A stretch of DNA of 64,000 bases from Prochlorococcus marinus XMU1408 (lineage in GTDB: Bacteria; Cyanobacteriota; Cyanobacteriia; PCC-6307; Cyanobiaceae): positions 42,178-106,177 of the forward strand of contig NZ_QJUE01000007.1 in assembly GCF_003208055.1 (NCBI RefSeq), read 5' to 3'. The notes beneath the pieces are model-generated. The model was not told where the DNA came from. It saw only the letters and a list, made by a program, of their open reading frames with translations, and made no database searches. This document shows positions 24,638-31,837 of this stretch, piece after piece. Made by a program: the position numbers and the translations under genes. Numbering within the stretch: the first letter of the stretch is position 1; each line of letters begins with the position of its first letter.

Positions 24638-25423
24638 CTATATAGGAATTGGAAATGTCACTTCAGCTGGCTTTGGAGAGCAAGCTTCTACTTGAAAATC
24701 CACAACTGAACCTATTACAACAATCGCAGGAGACCTTAAATTTTCTTCTTGAACTCGGTCAAAAAGCTTTACCAAAGGGCTCTTAATATAACGTTGACCA
24801 ATTACAGTCCCCTGCTCAATAACTGCCGCAGAAGTCTCAGGATGCATACCACCAGCAATCAACTCTGCTGAGATAAATTTTAAATTATGAACACCCATAT
24901 ATATAACGATTCCATCACTAGATTTCGCTAAAGACCGCCAATTTACAGCTGGGCGTTTTTTATCAATCCCCTCATGTCCAGTCACAAAAGTGACTGAGGA
25001 TCCAGCAAGTCTATGAGTAATAGGTATCCCAACATAAGCAGGAGCAGCTATACCTGATGTAACCCCAGGTACTACTTGTACTGGAACCCCTTTTTTATGC
25101 AAATAAGAAGCTTCTTCCGCACCTCTACCAAACAAAAATGGATCACCACCTTTTAATCTAACAATACAAGAATAACTCTTTGCTAAGTCAAACAAAATAT
25201 CATTCGTTGTCCTCTGAGGAACCGAATGATGACCACGCCTCTTACCTACTGAATGAAGTTGACAATTTGAAGAAACTAATTCAAGTAGCTCTACAGGAAC
25301 TAAAGAATCGTATACAAGCGCATCACATTTACTAATTAGTTTTTGCGCTTTAACTGTTAACAAATCGGGATCACCAGGACCTGCTCCGACAAGATGCACA
25401 GTGCCAAACTGATATGTATTCAT
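24638..25423 (-). CDS. cobA: Uroporphyrinogen-III C-methyltransferase
   Basis: The 261-residue protein has the SAM-binding opening VHLVGAGPGDPDLLTVKA, the sequence VVPGVTSGIAAPAYVGIPIT, the SVTFVTGHE motif, and RLKGGDPFLFGRGAEE. It makes precorrin-2 from uroporphyrinogen III, the branch to siroheme and cobalamin. Its start overlaps the stop of the CbiX-like gene by four bases (25420-25423). Being beside nirA, which needs siroheme, suggests co-regulation with nitrite reduction. Confidence 0.95.
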   Translation of the reverse strand: MNTYQFGTVHLVGAGPGDPDLLTVKAQKLISKCDALVYDSLVPVELLELVSSNCQLHSVGKRRGHHSVPQRTTNDILFDLAKSYSCIVRLKGGDPFLFGRGAEEASYLHKKGVPVQVVPGVTSGIAAPAYVGIPITHRLAGSSVTFVTGHEGIDKKRPAVNWRSLAKSSDGIVIYMGVHNLKFISAELIAGGMHPETSAAVIEQGTVIGQRYIKSPLVKLFDRVQEENLRSPAIVVIGSVVDFQVEACSPKPAEVTFPIPI

Positions 25424-26232
25424 GGCAAGTTACCCAAAATATTAACAAGACCACCATGAATAATATCAATCTCAAGCAAAGATTTAAGCTGCTCTCCTTT
25501 ACTATCAATTTCTACATTTTTGTTAGGCGTCAAAAGATAGGGAATAGGAAGATAATTCTTCTCATTTTTCAAAGTATCTTGATTCCATCTAGACCATGAA
25601 TAAAGAGGAATATTTAGGAATTTTTCTAAGGACTTAAGAAAAACGCTTGAAGTATCTGAAGAGACAGGGTGATGAATCAATGCAGGTTTAACAAAAGGAC
25701 TCTGACTAGTTATCAGATCATCTATTAAGGATAGCCATGGTATAAAAGAACCTAGGAAAGGAAACAATTTTATATTTTGTCCATCTTCTTGCAAACGTTT
25801 AAATATTTTTGGTACATCAATACAAACATGACTTCCGGGTAACAAAAAAAGAGGAACTAAAAATACTGATCTATTACCGATGTCAATTTGTTCTGGATTC
25901 TCATCAGTTAAAGCCTCTATTGAAACAGAGCGATTTTTAAGCCTTTTTAATTGGTCAACCAAAGAAAGAAGAGATGGATGTATCTCACCACCTCGAGAAC
26001 CATGAACTAATAAATGTAAATGGTGAGGAGGCTCACAATTAATTCTATTTGGTAACAAAGACAACTTTTGATGGACATCTGAAGATGTATTAGTACTTTC
26101 AACTAATTTATTAAAATTGAGATAATGAGAAATTCTAGATACTCGAGAACAAATAATTTCAGGCGAGGAGAGGGGGTTGATCGAAGAAACACTAAATACA
26201 GAGGAAGAAAAAGATTCAAAAGTACTTTTCAT
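25420..26232 (-). CDS. CbiX-like sirohydrochlorin chelatase family protein
   Basis: The core has HHLHLLVHGSRGGEIHPSLL, the CbiX/SirB entrance motif, followed by VFLVPLFLLPGSHVCIDVPK and a second chelatase-like repeat (PFVKPALIHHP). The open frame extends to TTG 26340. The N-terminal 70 to 105 residues are serine-rich and look unconserved, so the start is uncertain; I use the ATG at 26232. Family members insert Fe2+ or Co2+ into sirohydrochlorin. Overlap with cobA and divergence from nirA point to a siroheme role, which is inference. Confidence 0.75.
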   Translation of the reverse strand: MKSTFESFSSSVFSVSSINPLSSPEIICSRVSRISHYLNFNKLVESTNTSSDVHQKLSLLPNRINCEPPHHLHLLVHGSRGGEIHPSLLSLVDQLKRLKNRSVSIEALTDENPEQIDIGNRSVFLVPLFLLPGSHVCIDVPKIFKRLQEDGQNIKLFPFLGSFIPWLSLIDDLITSQSPFVKPALIHHPVSSDTSSVFLKSLEKFLNIPLYSWSRWNQDTLKNEKNYLPIPYLLTPNKNVEIDSKGEQLKSLLEIDIIHGGLVNILGNLP

Positions 26233-26367
26233 AGAGACCTCTTTGCTATGAAAGAGGTTTGGGAAATGCTCAAAAGTGGAGCGATTAGAAGCCTCGGAGA
26301 AATTGGACGCCAATACTAAATGGGTAAATTTGAAAACCAATTAATCAATTAAATAGATATGTACGTT

Positions 26368-26381
26368 GTATTGGATGTTAC
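26368..26381. promoter_or_regulatory. NtcA-type box 1 (GTA-N8-TAC)
   Basis: GTATTGGATGTTAC is an exact match to the cyanobacterial NtcA consensus GTA-N8-TAC. It lies between the divergent CbiX-like/cobA genes and nirA, 34 bp from a second exact match. It is palindromic and could serve either direction. Its position relative to the CbiX-like gene makes control of the siroheme genes plausible. Binding has not been tested. Confidence 0.75.
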
Positions 26382-26401
26382 TAAAAGAATAAAAAAATTT
26401 G

Positions 26402-26415
26402 GTAAAAACTGATAC
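26402..26415. promoter_or_regulatory. NtcA-type box 2 (GTA-N8-TAC), probable nirA activator site
   Basis: GTAAAAACTGATAC is a second exact GTA-N8-TAC match, 53 bp before the nirA ATG. NtcA-activated promoters typically have a -10 element TAN3T about 22 bp downstream. The stretch 26438-26452 is AT-rich and includes near matches such as TAATTA at 26440, though not a perfect TAN3T at that spacing. This makes nirA a likely member of the NtcA (nitrogen-limitation) regulon. Confidence 0.8.
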
Positions 26416-26467
26416 ATACAAAGTTTGTCTTTTGACGGTTAATTAATAATGTTAATTACGGATTGTG

Positions 26468-28129
26468 ATGGCCAAGTACTATCTAGAAGGTAAAAAACTA
26501 AATCAAGTTGAAAAAAATAAAGCTGCTAAGGATGGACTTGAAATAGGAAAGGATATAGAGAAGTTTGCTGAAATGGGATGGGAGGAAATGGATAAAACTG
26601 ATTTAGAATTAAGATTAAAATGGTATGGAATGTTTTGGAGGCCCAAAACACCTGGTAAGTTCATGTTAAGGCTAAGAATACCTAATGGGATAATTAATTC
26701 AGAACAACTCAAAGTAATTGCATCAATTGTTGCTAGATATGGAGAAAATGGAAGTTGTGATATAACAACTAGACAAAATATACAACTTAGAGGTGTTTTA
26801 ATTAGTGATTTACCTGAGATATTAAATAGATTAGACAAAGTAAACATATCAACAACTCAATCTGGATTTGATAATCCAAGAAATGTTACTGGCAATCCAA
26901 TCGCTGGGGTTGACCCAGAAGAAATTATAGACACAAGAAAATATACATCAAAAATGCAAGATCATTTAACTAATGAAGGCAAAGGAAATTCAGAATTTTC
27001 AAATCTTCCAAGAAAATGGAATACAGCTATAGCAGGTTCTAAAGATAATTTTCTTTTACATAATGATTTGATTTTTCATCCGGTAAAAATTAATAATGTT
27101 TTAGGTTTTAGTGTTTGGGTTGGAGGTGTACTTTCATCAGTAATGAATGAATATGCAGTTCCGTTAAATGCCTGGGTTGAAGAAGAAAAAATTTATGAAT
27201 TAACATCAATCATTATATCCCTATGGAGAGATAATGGAGAAAGAAATATAAGACCTAAAGGTAGGTTTAGATTTTATTTAGATAAAATTGGGATTGAGAA
27301 ATTTAGAGATCTTGTCGAAAAACAATATGGAGAATTAAAAGAAGATCCAGGATCAATATTTTCAGATAAACCAAGGTCATTTTTTGGAATTCATCCTCAA
27401 AAGCAAGAAAATAAATATTATGCAGGAATTCATGTGCCAGTAGGTCGACTTTTGGCTGAAGATTTACAAGATCTAGCGAATATCAGCAATAATTTTGGTA
27501 ACAAAGAAATAAGACTTACTGAAGATCAAAATGTTATTGTTACTGGTATAGATACAAATCTAATTGAAGAATTTAAGGGGCAATCTATCTTACAAAAGTT
27601 TCCATTAGAACCAGAAACTATTGCAGCAGGTACTGTTTCTTGTACTGGAAATACCTATTGTGGTTTCGCTCTGACAAATACAAAAGATCAAGCTTTAAAA
27701 ATCTCACATGAATTAGACAAAGAATTAGATTTAAAAGACGAGTTAAAGATTCATTGGACAGGGTGTCCTAATAGTTGTGGGCAAGCCTACATGGGAGGAA
27801 TTGGTTTAACGGGTAAAAAAGCTAAAGACAAAGAAGGAAAAACCGTTGAAGCTTATGATATATGCATTGGTGGATCACAAGGACCTAATTATAAATTAGG
27901 CGAATTAATAAAAAAATCTGTCCCTCAAGATGAACTAAAAGATGTACTAAAAGATTTACTTATCTCAAATTTTGATGCAAAAGAAAAAATATTTTTAAGT
28001 AAGAAATCTGGTTCATTTTCTCTTTTCATGAATTGGTTTAACAACCTTGGCAAAGATAAGCCTTTAGTTAATAGAGCCAATGGTAGCCCCGACATCTTTT
28101 CCAAATTTATGAATCGAATTAGCAATTAA
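26468..28129 (+). CDS. nirA: Ferredoxin-nitrite reductase
   Basis: The frame begins at GTG 26465; the ATG at 26468 is the likelier start, giving about 553 residues. The two-repeat sulfite/nitrite reductase fold is seen: RLRIPNGIINSEQL, CDITTRQNIQLRGV, then the 4Fe-4S and siroheme cysteines in CTGNTYC (Cys393 and Cys399 counted from the GTG) and CPNSC (Cys434 and Cys438). It reduces nitrite to ammonium with six electrons from ferredoxin. Its last 102 bp, starting at ATG 28028, are duplicated 202 bp downstream. Confidence 0.96.
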   Translation: MAKYYLEGKKLNQVEKNKAAKDGLEIGKDIEKFAEMGWEEMDKTDLELRLKWYGMFWRPKTPGKFMLRLRIPNGIINSEQLKVIASIVARYGENGSCDITTRQNIQLRGVLISDLPEILNRLDKVNISTTQSGFDNPRNVTGNPIAGVDPEEIIDTRKYTSKMQDHLTNEGKGNSEFSNLPRKWNTAIAGSKDNFLLHNDLIFHPVKINNVLGFSVWVGGVLSSVMNEYAVPLNAWVEEEKIYELTSIIISLWRDNGERNIRPKGRFRFYLDKIGIEKFRDLVEKQYGELKEDPGSIFSDKPRSFFGIHPQKQENKYYAGIHVPVGRLLAEDLQDLANISNNFGNKEIRLTEDQNVIVTGIDTNLIEEFKGQSILQKFPLEPETIAAGTVSCTGNTYCGFALTNTKDQALKISHELDKELDLKDELKIHWTGCPNSCGQAYMGGIGLTGKKAKDKEGKTVEAYDICIGGSQGPNYKLGELIKKSVPQDELKDVLKDLLISNFDAKEKIFLSKKSGSFSLFMNWFNNLGKDKPLVNRANGSPDIFSKFMNRISN

Positions 28130-28193
28130 TTCGATTTTATAAAAATTATTTTTATTACTTTTTAAATTTATGACTCAAAGTGCTTCTCAAATG
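28024..28193 (+). repeat. Direct repeat copy 1: nirA 3' end, intergenic region and a focA-like start
   Basis: These 170 bp are identical to 28226-28395, an offset of 202 bp. The copy covers the last about 35 codons of nirA, its TAA, the 40-bp intergenic spacer and the first eight codons of a focA-like frame (MTQSASQM). Identity extends a few bases further 5' with one mismatch at 28023/28225. The two copies are separated by 32 bp of different sequence (28194-28225). Confidence 0.97.
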
Positions 28194-28331
28194 AGCTCCG
28201 TCTTACCTAAAGATTCTATTTCTCGTTTCATGAATTGGTTTAACAACCTTGGCAAAGATAAGCCTTTAGTTAATAGAGCCAATGGTAGCCCCGACATCTT
28301 TTCCAAATTTATGAATCGAATTAGCAATTAA
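28170..28331 (+). pseudogene. Chimeric 53-codon open frame: FocA-like start joined to NirA-like end
   Basis: The ATG at 28170 opens MTQSASQMSSVLPKDSIS, whose first eight residues equal the FocA N terminus; VLP is also shared at the same place. It then reads straight into FMNWFNNLGKDKPLV and the rest of the NirA C terminus, ending at TAA 28329-28331. The join is in the NirA frame although the repeat offset (202) is not a multiple of three. It lacks all FocA membrane segments and all NirA cofactor ligands, so it is probably a recombination scar. Translation as a small peptide is possible. Confidence 0.7.
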
Positions 28332-28395
28332 TTCGATTTTATAAAAATTATTTTTATTACTTTTTAAATTTATGACTCAAAGTGCTTCTCAAATG
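28226..28395 (+). repeat. Direct repeat copy 2: second nirA 3' end and the intact focA start
   Basis: This is the exact second copy of 28024-28193. It supplies the leader and first eight codons of the full focA gene at 28372. After it the two sequences diverge: copy 1 continues into the chimeric frame, copy 2 into intact focA. In the 19 bases after the repeat 12 still match, so the two focA-like starts look like diverged homologues and not unrelated sequence. Confidence 0.97.
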
Positions 28396-29283
28396 GACTA
28401 CGTCCTGCCAAATGAATTGGTAGATGGAATGATTGCTGCAGGTGGAAAGAAATCATCTGTAAGCGTAAAAAACTTACTAATAAGAGGCTTCTATTCAGGA
28501 GCAATTTTAGGTTTAGCGACATGTCTTGCAATTACTATAGGTATTCAATCTGGGATGCCTTGGTTAGGTTCTTTCATATTTCCTTTTGGTTTTGCAAGCA
28601 TCGTTCTTTTTGGTATGGAGCTTGTTACTGGTAATTTTGCGTTACTACCAATGGCAGTATGGGCTGGAAAAAGTTCTTGGTCTGCAACTGTAAGGAATTG
28701 GCTATGGGTTTGGATCGGTAATTTTCTTGGTACAGCATTTGTTGCCGTACTACTTTCAATTAGTTTATCTAGTGCTGGAAATATAGATCCTTTAACTGCT
28801 GCTGAAGGTGGAAAAGGATGGGCAGTTGTTGCAGCAAAAATAATAGCTATTCATAAAGCAAACACAGTTGTTAAGTATGAAGCGCTTGGAAGTACTGGTT
28901 TTTTCCTTGCATTTTTACGTGGGGTAATTGCAAACTGGCTAGTTTGTTTAGGTGTAACAATGGCACTTGTAAGTAAAAGTGTTCCAGGCAAAATACTTGC
29001 TTGCTGGCTACCTATAACTGCATTCCAAACAATGGGAATGGAGCACATAGTAGTTAATATGTTTTTGCATACAACTGGCCCTCTACTTGGATCTGGTATT
29101 CCTTTTACAAAAGTAATCTTTTGGAATTTCTTTCCAGTTACTATTGGAAATATTGTTGGAGGAATGGTATTTATTGGAATGCTTTTCTATAGCACCCACA
29201 AAACTCCAATATCTAACGTTTTACCAGACGTCAAAGATGAAAAGCTAGAAAGAGAGGTGGCCGCACAACTTGGTGCAAGATAA
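28372..29283 (+). CDS. focA: Formate/nitrite transporter family channel
   Basis: The 303-residue membrane protein has the FNT signature regions: GLATCLAITIGIQSGMPWLG, FGMELVTGNFALLPMAVWAG, FLRGVIANWLVCLGVTMA and FQTMGMEHIVVNMFLHTTG. Six hydrophobic helices are visible at about residues 30-60, 65-88, 107-132, 165-190, 198-220 and 240-268. Its position behind nirA favours nitrite as the transported ion. The gene has two copies of its leader and start because of the duplication. A 17-bp hairpin follows at 29311-29351. Confidence 0.92.
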   Translation: MTQSASQMDYVLPNELVDGMIAAGGKKSSVSVKNLLIRGFYSGAILGLATCLAITIGIQSGMPWLGSFIFPFGFASIVLFGMELVTGNFALLPMAVWAGKSSWSATVRNWLWVWIGNFLGTAFVAVLLSISLSSAGNIDPLTAAEGGKGWAVVAAKIIAIHKANTVVKYEALGSTGFFLAFLRGVIANWLVCLGVTMALVSKSVPGKILACWLPITAFQTMGMEHIVVNMFLHTTGPLLGSGIPFTKVIFWNFFPVTIGNIVGGMVFIGMLFYSTHKTPISNVLPDVKDEKLEREVAAQLGAR

Positions 29284-29310
29284 AATTAAACAAATTAAAT
29301 TTTAAACTAA

Positions 29311-29351
29311 ATTAAGAAAGCCTAGAATACAATTTTCTAGGCTTTCTTAAT
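29311..29351 (+). terminator. Perfect 17-bp hairpin downstream of focA
   Basis: ATTAAGAAAGCCTAGAA at 29311-29327 is the exact reverse complement of TTCTAGGCTTTCTTAAT at 29335-29351, with a 7-base loop (TACAATT). It starts 28 bp after the focA stop. No long T-run follows on either strand, so it may be a weak bidirectional terminator or a transcript-stabilising 3' structure. It separates focA from the HEAT-like gene. Confidence 0.7.
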
Positions 29352-29427
29352 ATCTCTACTACTTAGTAGGTATTAATAAGGTTTCAAACAATTTTCAATT
29401 GATCTCTAAACAAATCAAATACTTGAC

Positions 29428-29457
29428 TTGATTAATAAACAAAGAGTAACTTATAAA
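29428..29457 (+). promoter_or_regulatory. Candidate sigma70-type promoter before the HEAT-like gene
   Basis: TTGATT at 29428-29433 and TATAAA at 29452-29457 are separated by 18 bp, and the ATG follows at 29502. The hairpin at 29311-29351 would leave this gene needing its own promoter. The match is by eye in AT-rich DNA, so confidence is low. Confidence 0.35.
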
Positions 29458-29501
29458 ATTAATCTGATTAATTATTTTCTAATCCACTAAATTTAAATTC
29501 T

Positions 29502-30212
29502 ATGATTATTGAAGAAAGCAATATATGGGATACGCTTAATAACGCAAAAAAAACTAAGCCAAGCGCTGAGTGGCTTAAGAATGCATACAATCCAAATATC
29601 AACTACGAACTTAGGCAAGAAATCGCTAATCGCTTAGGACAATTATCAAAAGTAGGATGGATAAAAATAAAAAATCTAATTAATACATATGGCAATAAAG
29701 ATGAACTAATTCTTGCTGCAGGACTTACTTATCAAGAGGATGCCAAAGAATGGCTCTTAAAACATCTTTATGATGATGACATTATGAGCATCAAAATCGT
29801 AGAAGCTTTAGCTTGCTGGGGAGGAACATTACCGATTGAGTTGATCAAAACAATATTAGAAGATAAACGTGAACAAATGAAAATAGCTGGTCTAGAATTA
29901 CTAAAGTTTAAAGCTCATTTACTTTCTGATTCTCATTTACTTGATATAGCAAAGTCACCTTTAAATGATTTCAGAGAAGAGATAGTAATCAAAACACTGA
30001 CAATCATTCAAAGACGTGAAAGCCTAGATATCTGCATAGCTATAAGCGATGTAATACAAAAAGGATCGGATAAATCTGCATACTATGGCTTAATGGCTCT
30101 TGGTTCAATTGGAACTGAAATTAGTAAAAATATCCTATTAGATTTGGTCAAAAATTTGAAGAATACTCAACGCAAAGAACTTGCAAAAAAACAACTTCAC
30201 TTTGAAATATAA
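29502..30212 (+). CDS. HEAT-repeat-like protein of the nitrite gene cluster (possibly the NirX type)
   Basis: The 236-residue, all-helical soluble protein appears to contain HEAT-like repeats: YELRQEIANRLGQLSKVGW, DELILAAGLTYQEDAKEWLL, IMSIKIVEALACWGG, REQMKIAGLELLKF and SAYYGLMALGSIGTE. It has no catalytic motif that I can recognise. A HEAT-like gene termed nirX is, from memory, found next to nirA and focA in marine picocyanobacteria, so this may be that gene; I cannot confirm it. A role in assembly or maturation of NirA is a hypothesis only. It lies 6 bp before the TrpD2-like gene. Confidence 0.75.
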   Translation: MIIEESNIWDTLNNAKKTKPSAEWLKNAYNPNINYELRQEIANRLGQLSKVGWIKIKNLINTYGNKDELILAAGLTYQEDAKEWLLKHLYDDDIMSIKIVEALACWGGTLPIELIKTILEDKREQMKIAGLELLKFKAHLLSDSHLLDIAKSPLNDFREEIVIKTLTIIQRRESLDICIAISDVIQKGSDKSAYYGLMALGSIGTEISKNILLDLVKNLKNTQRKELAKKQLHFEI

Positions 30213-30218
30213 GCTCTC

Positions 30219-31277
30219 ATGACAAACAAATACGAAGAATTTAAAACCTATTTAAAAAAAATAGGTAGTGGTGAGTTCACAGGGAAAAGTCTTACTCGCG
30301 AAGAAACTAAATCAGCTATTAAGCTGATGCTAAAAGAAGAAGCAAGCGCAGCACAAATTGGTGGCTTCATGATTGCGCATAGAATTAGACGTCCCATCCC
30401 TGAAGAATTAGCTGGGATGATTGATGCCTATATAGAACTAGGACCCAAAATTCAATCACCCAGCAATCAACGTCAACCTATATTTTTTGGGATGCCTTTT
30501 GATGGGCGAAAAAAAACAGCGCCAATTTACCCTCTAACAACTTTACTATTACTAACTCAGAAACAGCCTGTTATTTTGCATGGTGGTTCTCGTATGCCAG
30601 TGAAATACGGCGTTACTCATCACGAACTCTTTCAAGCCTTAGGAATAAATTTAACTGGTCTATCCATAGAACAACTGCAAAGTTTTTTCAACCATAACGA
30701 TCTAGCTTTAATACATCAGCCAGATCATTTTCCGCTAGCTGAAAATTTAATTCCTTACAGAGATCAAATAGGTAAGCGACCACCTCTAGCAAGTATGGAA
30801 TTAATCTGGACATGTCATCAAGGAAATCATCTACATATAAGTGGCTATGTTCATTCACCTACTGAAGAAAGACATTGGAAGACCTTAGAGCTTATGGGAG
30901 AACAAAATGTGATGACTATCAAAGGACTGGAAGGTGGAATAGATCTTTCAATTAGTCGTTCATCAACAATTGGACAGTACAAAAATCAATATGGAACTAG
31001 AACTGTTTTTCATCCCAAAGACTACAAATGTTCTGGAAAAGATATTGAATGGAACAACATCACAGAATGGAAAAGATTTGCTTTACAAGCTCTTAATGGC
31101 GAGGGTCCTTTAATAAAAGCACTTGAATGGAATGCTGGTATTTACTTTTTTTATGCAGGCTTAAGCTCTGATATTAAAGAAGGAATTAATAAAGCAAAAG
31201 AAATAATCAATTCAGAACTTGCTATCAAGCACTTAGAAAAATTAATTGATTGGAGTGAGAAAAATATTGATTCCTAA
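30219..31277 (+). CDS. TrpD2-like (YbiB-type) anthranilate phosphoribosyltransferase family protein
   Basis: The 352-residue protein has the nucleoside-phosphorylase/TrpD fold: an N-terminal helical part (SLTREETKSAIKLMLKEEAS ... IGGFMIAHRIRRPIPEELAG) and a catalytic-type domain with PVILHGGSRMPVKYGVTHHEL. It lacks the GTGGD PRPP loop of true TrpD, having FFGMPFDGRKKTAPIYP in that region. E. coli YbiB, a TrpD2 protein, binds nucleic acids without phosphoribosyltransferase activity. Location in the nitrite cluster, 6 bp after the HEAT-like gene, suggests a linked role that is not known. Confidence 0.82.
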   Translation: MTNKYEEFKTYLKKIGSGEFTGKSLTREETKSAIKLMLKEEASAAQIGGFMIAHRIRRPIPEELAGMIDAYIELGPKIQSPSNQRQPIFFGMPFDGRKKTAPIYPLTTLLLLTQKQPVILHGGSRMPVKYGVTHHELFQALGINLTGLSIEQLQSFFNHNDLALIHQPDHFPLAENLIPYRDQIGKRPPLASMELIWTCHQGNHLHISGYVHSPTEERHWKTLELMGEQNVMTIKGLEGGIDLSISRSSTIGQYKNQYGTRTVFHPKDYKCSGKDIEWNNITEWKRFALQALNGEGPLIKALEWNAGIYFFYAGLSSDIKEGINKAKEIINSELAIKHLEKLIDWSEKNIDS

Positions 31278-31296
31278 AAATTTTTAAAAAATAAAT

Positions 31297-31791
31297 TTAA
31301 TACAAAGTTTTTTCCATCAAATAACGAGAAAAATGCACACCACCTATTTGAATTTCTTCAGGGGAAATAATTGTCCATCCATGACGTAAAAGCAGTTGAT
31401 AACTACATAAACTTGCCTCGGTTTTTAAAGTTATTGGTCTATCTTTAAGAGTATCTGCCTCAATTTGATTTAATAGAGCCGTAGCATGCCCCTGCCGTGA
31501 CGAACGCCCTCGGCAATAAAGCAATGCCAAGCGATTATGGGGATATTTTAAAGCAAATGCTTCAATAGTTTTATCAACACAACTCACCCAGCCCACCCCT
31601 TGCTTCAGAGGTTTATCTAAAATCCCAGGAAGATACGCTAAAGCTGACCATGCTTCAATCTGTTCTTGGCTGTACAAGGATTTGTCGCAAGTTCGAATAG
31701 CATCTTCATAAACTTCTCTGAGGGCCATTTCATCAGAACTCTCACAAGGTCGCAAATATCGATTTAGACTGTTTTTACTAAATGAAGCCAA
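31297..31791 (-). CDS. GNAT family N-acetyltransferase
   Basis: The 164-residue protein has a GNAT layout: LRPCESSDEMALREVYEDAI at the start, VDKTIEAFALKYPHNRLALL as the central strands, and the acetyl-CoA loop as YCRGRSSRQGHATALLNQIE. A final strand reads HGWTIISPEEIQIGG. The start is a TTG at 31791; an internal ATG at 31725 would cut the first conserved strand. The substrate is unknown. It converges with the TrpD2-like gene and is divergent from the MFS transporter. Confidence 0.82.
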   Translation of the reverse strand: MASFSKNSLNRYLRPCESSDEMALREVYEDAIRTCDKSLYSQEQIEAWSALAYLPGILDKPLKQGVGWVSCVDKTIEAFALKYPHNRLALLYCRGRSSRQGHATALLNQIEADTLKDRPITLKTEASLCSYQLLLRHGWTIISPEEIQIGGVHFSRYLMEKTLY

Positions 31792-31837
31792 GTTCTCTGA
31801 CAGTATGAGAAGGTGAATAAATTATGAGCTATTTGCA

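Noticed and set aside
26125..26319. Plus-strand frame opposite the CbiX-like N terminus
   Set aside because: Arginine-rich shadow with no recognisable motif, although the CbiX-like start here is itself uncertain.
29366..29379. Third NtcA-like site before the HEAT-like gene
   Set aside because: GTA-N8-TAA misses the last consensus base, and near matches are common in AT-rich DNA.
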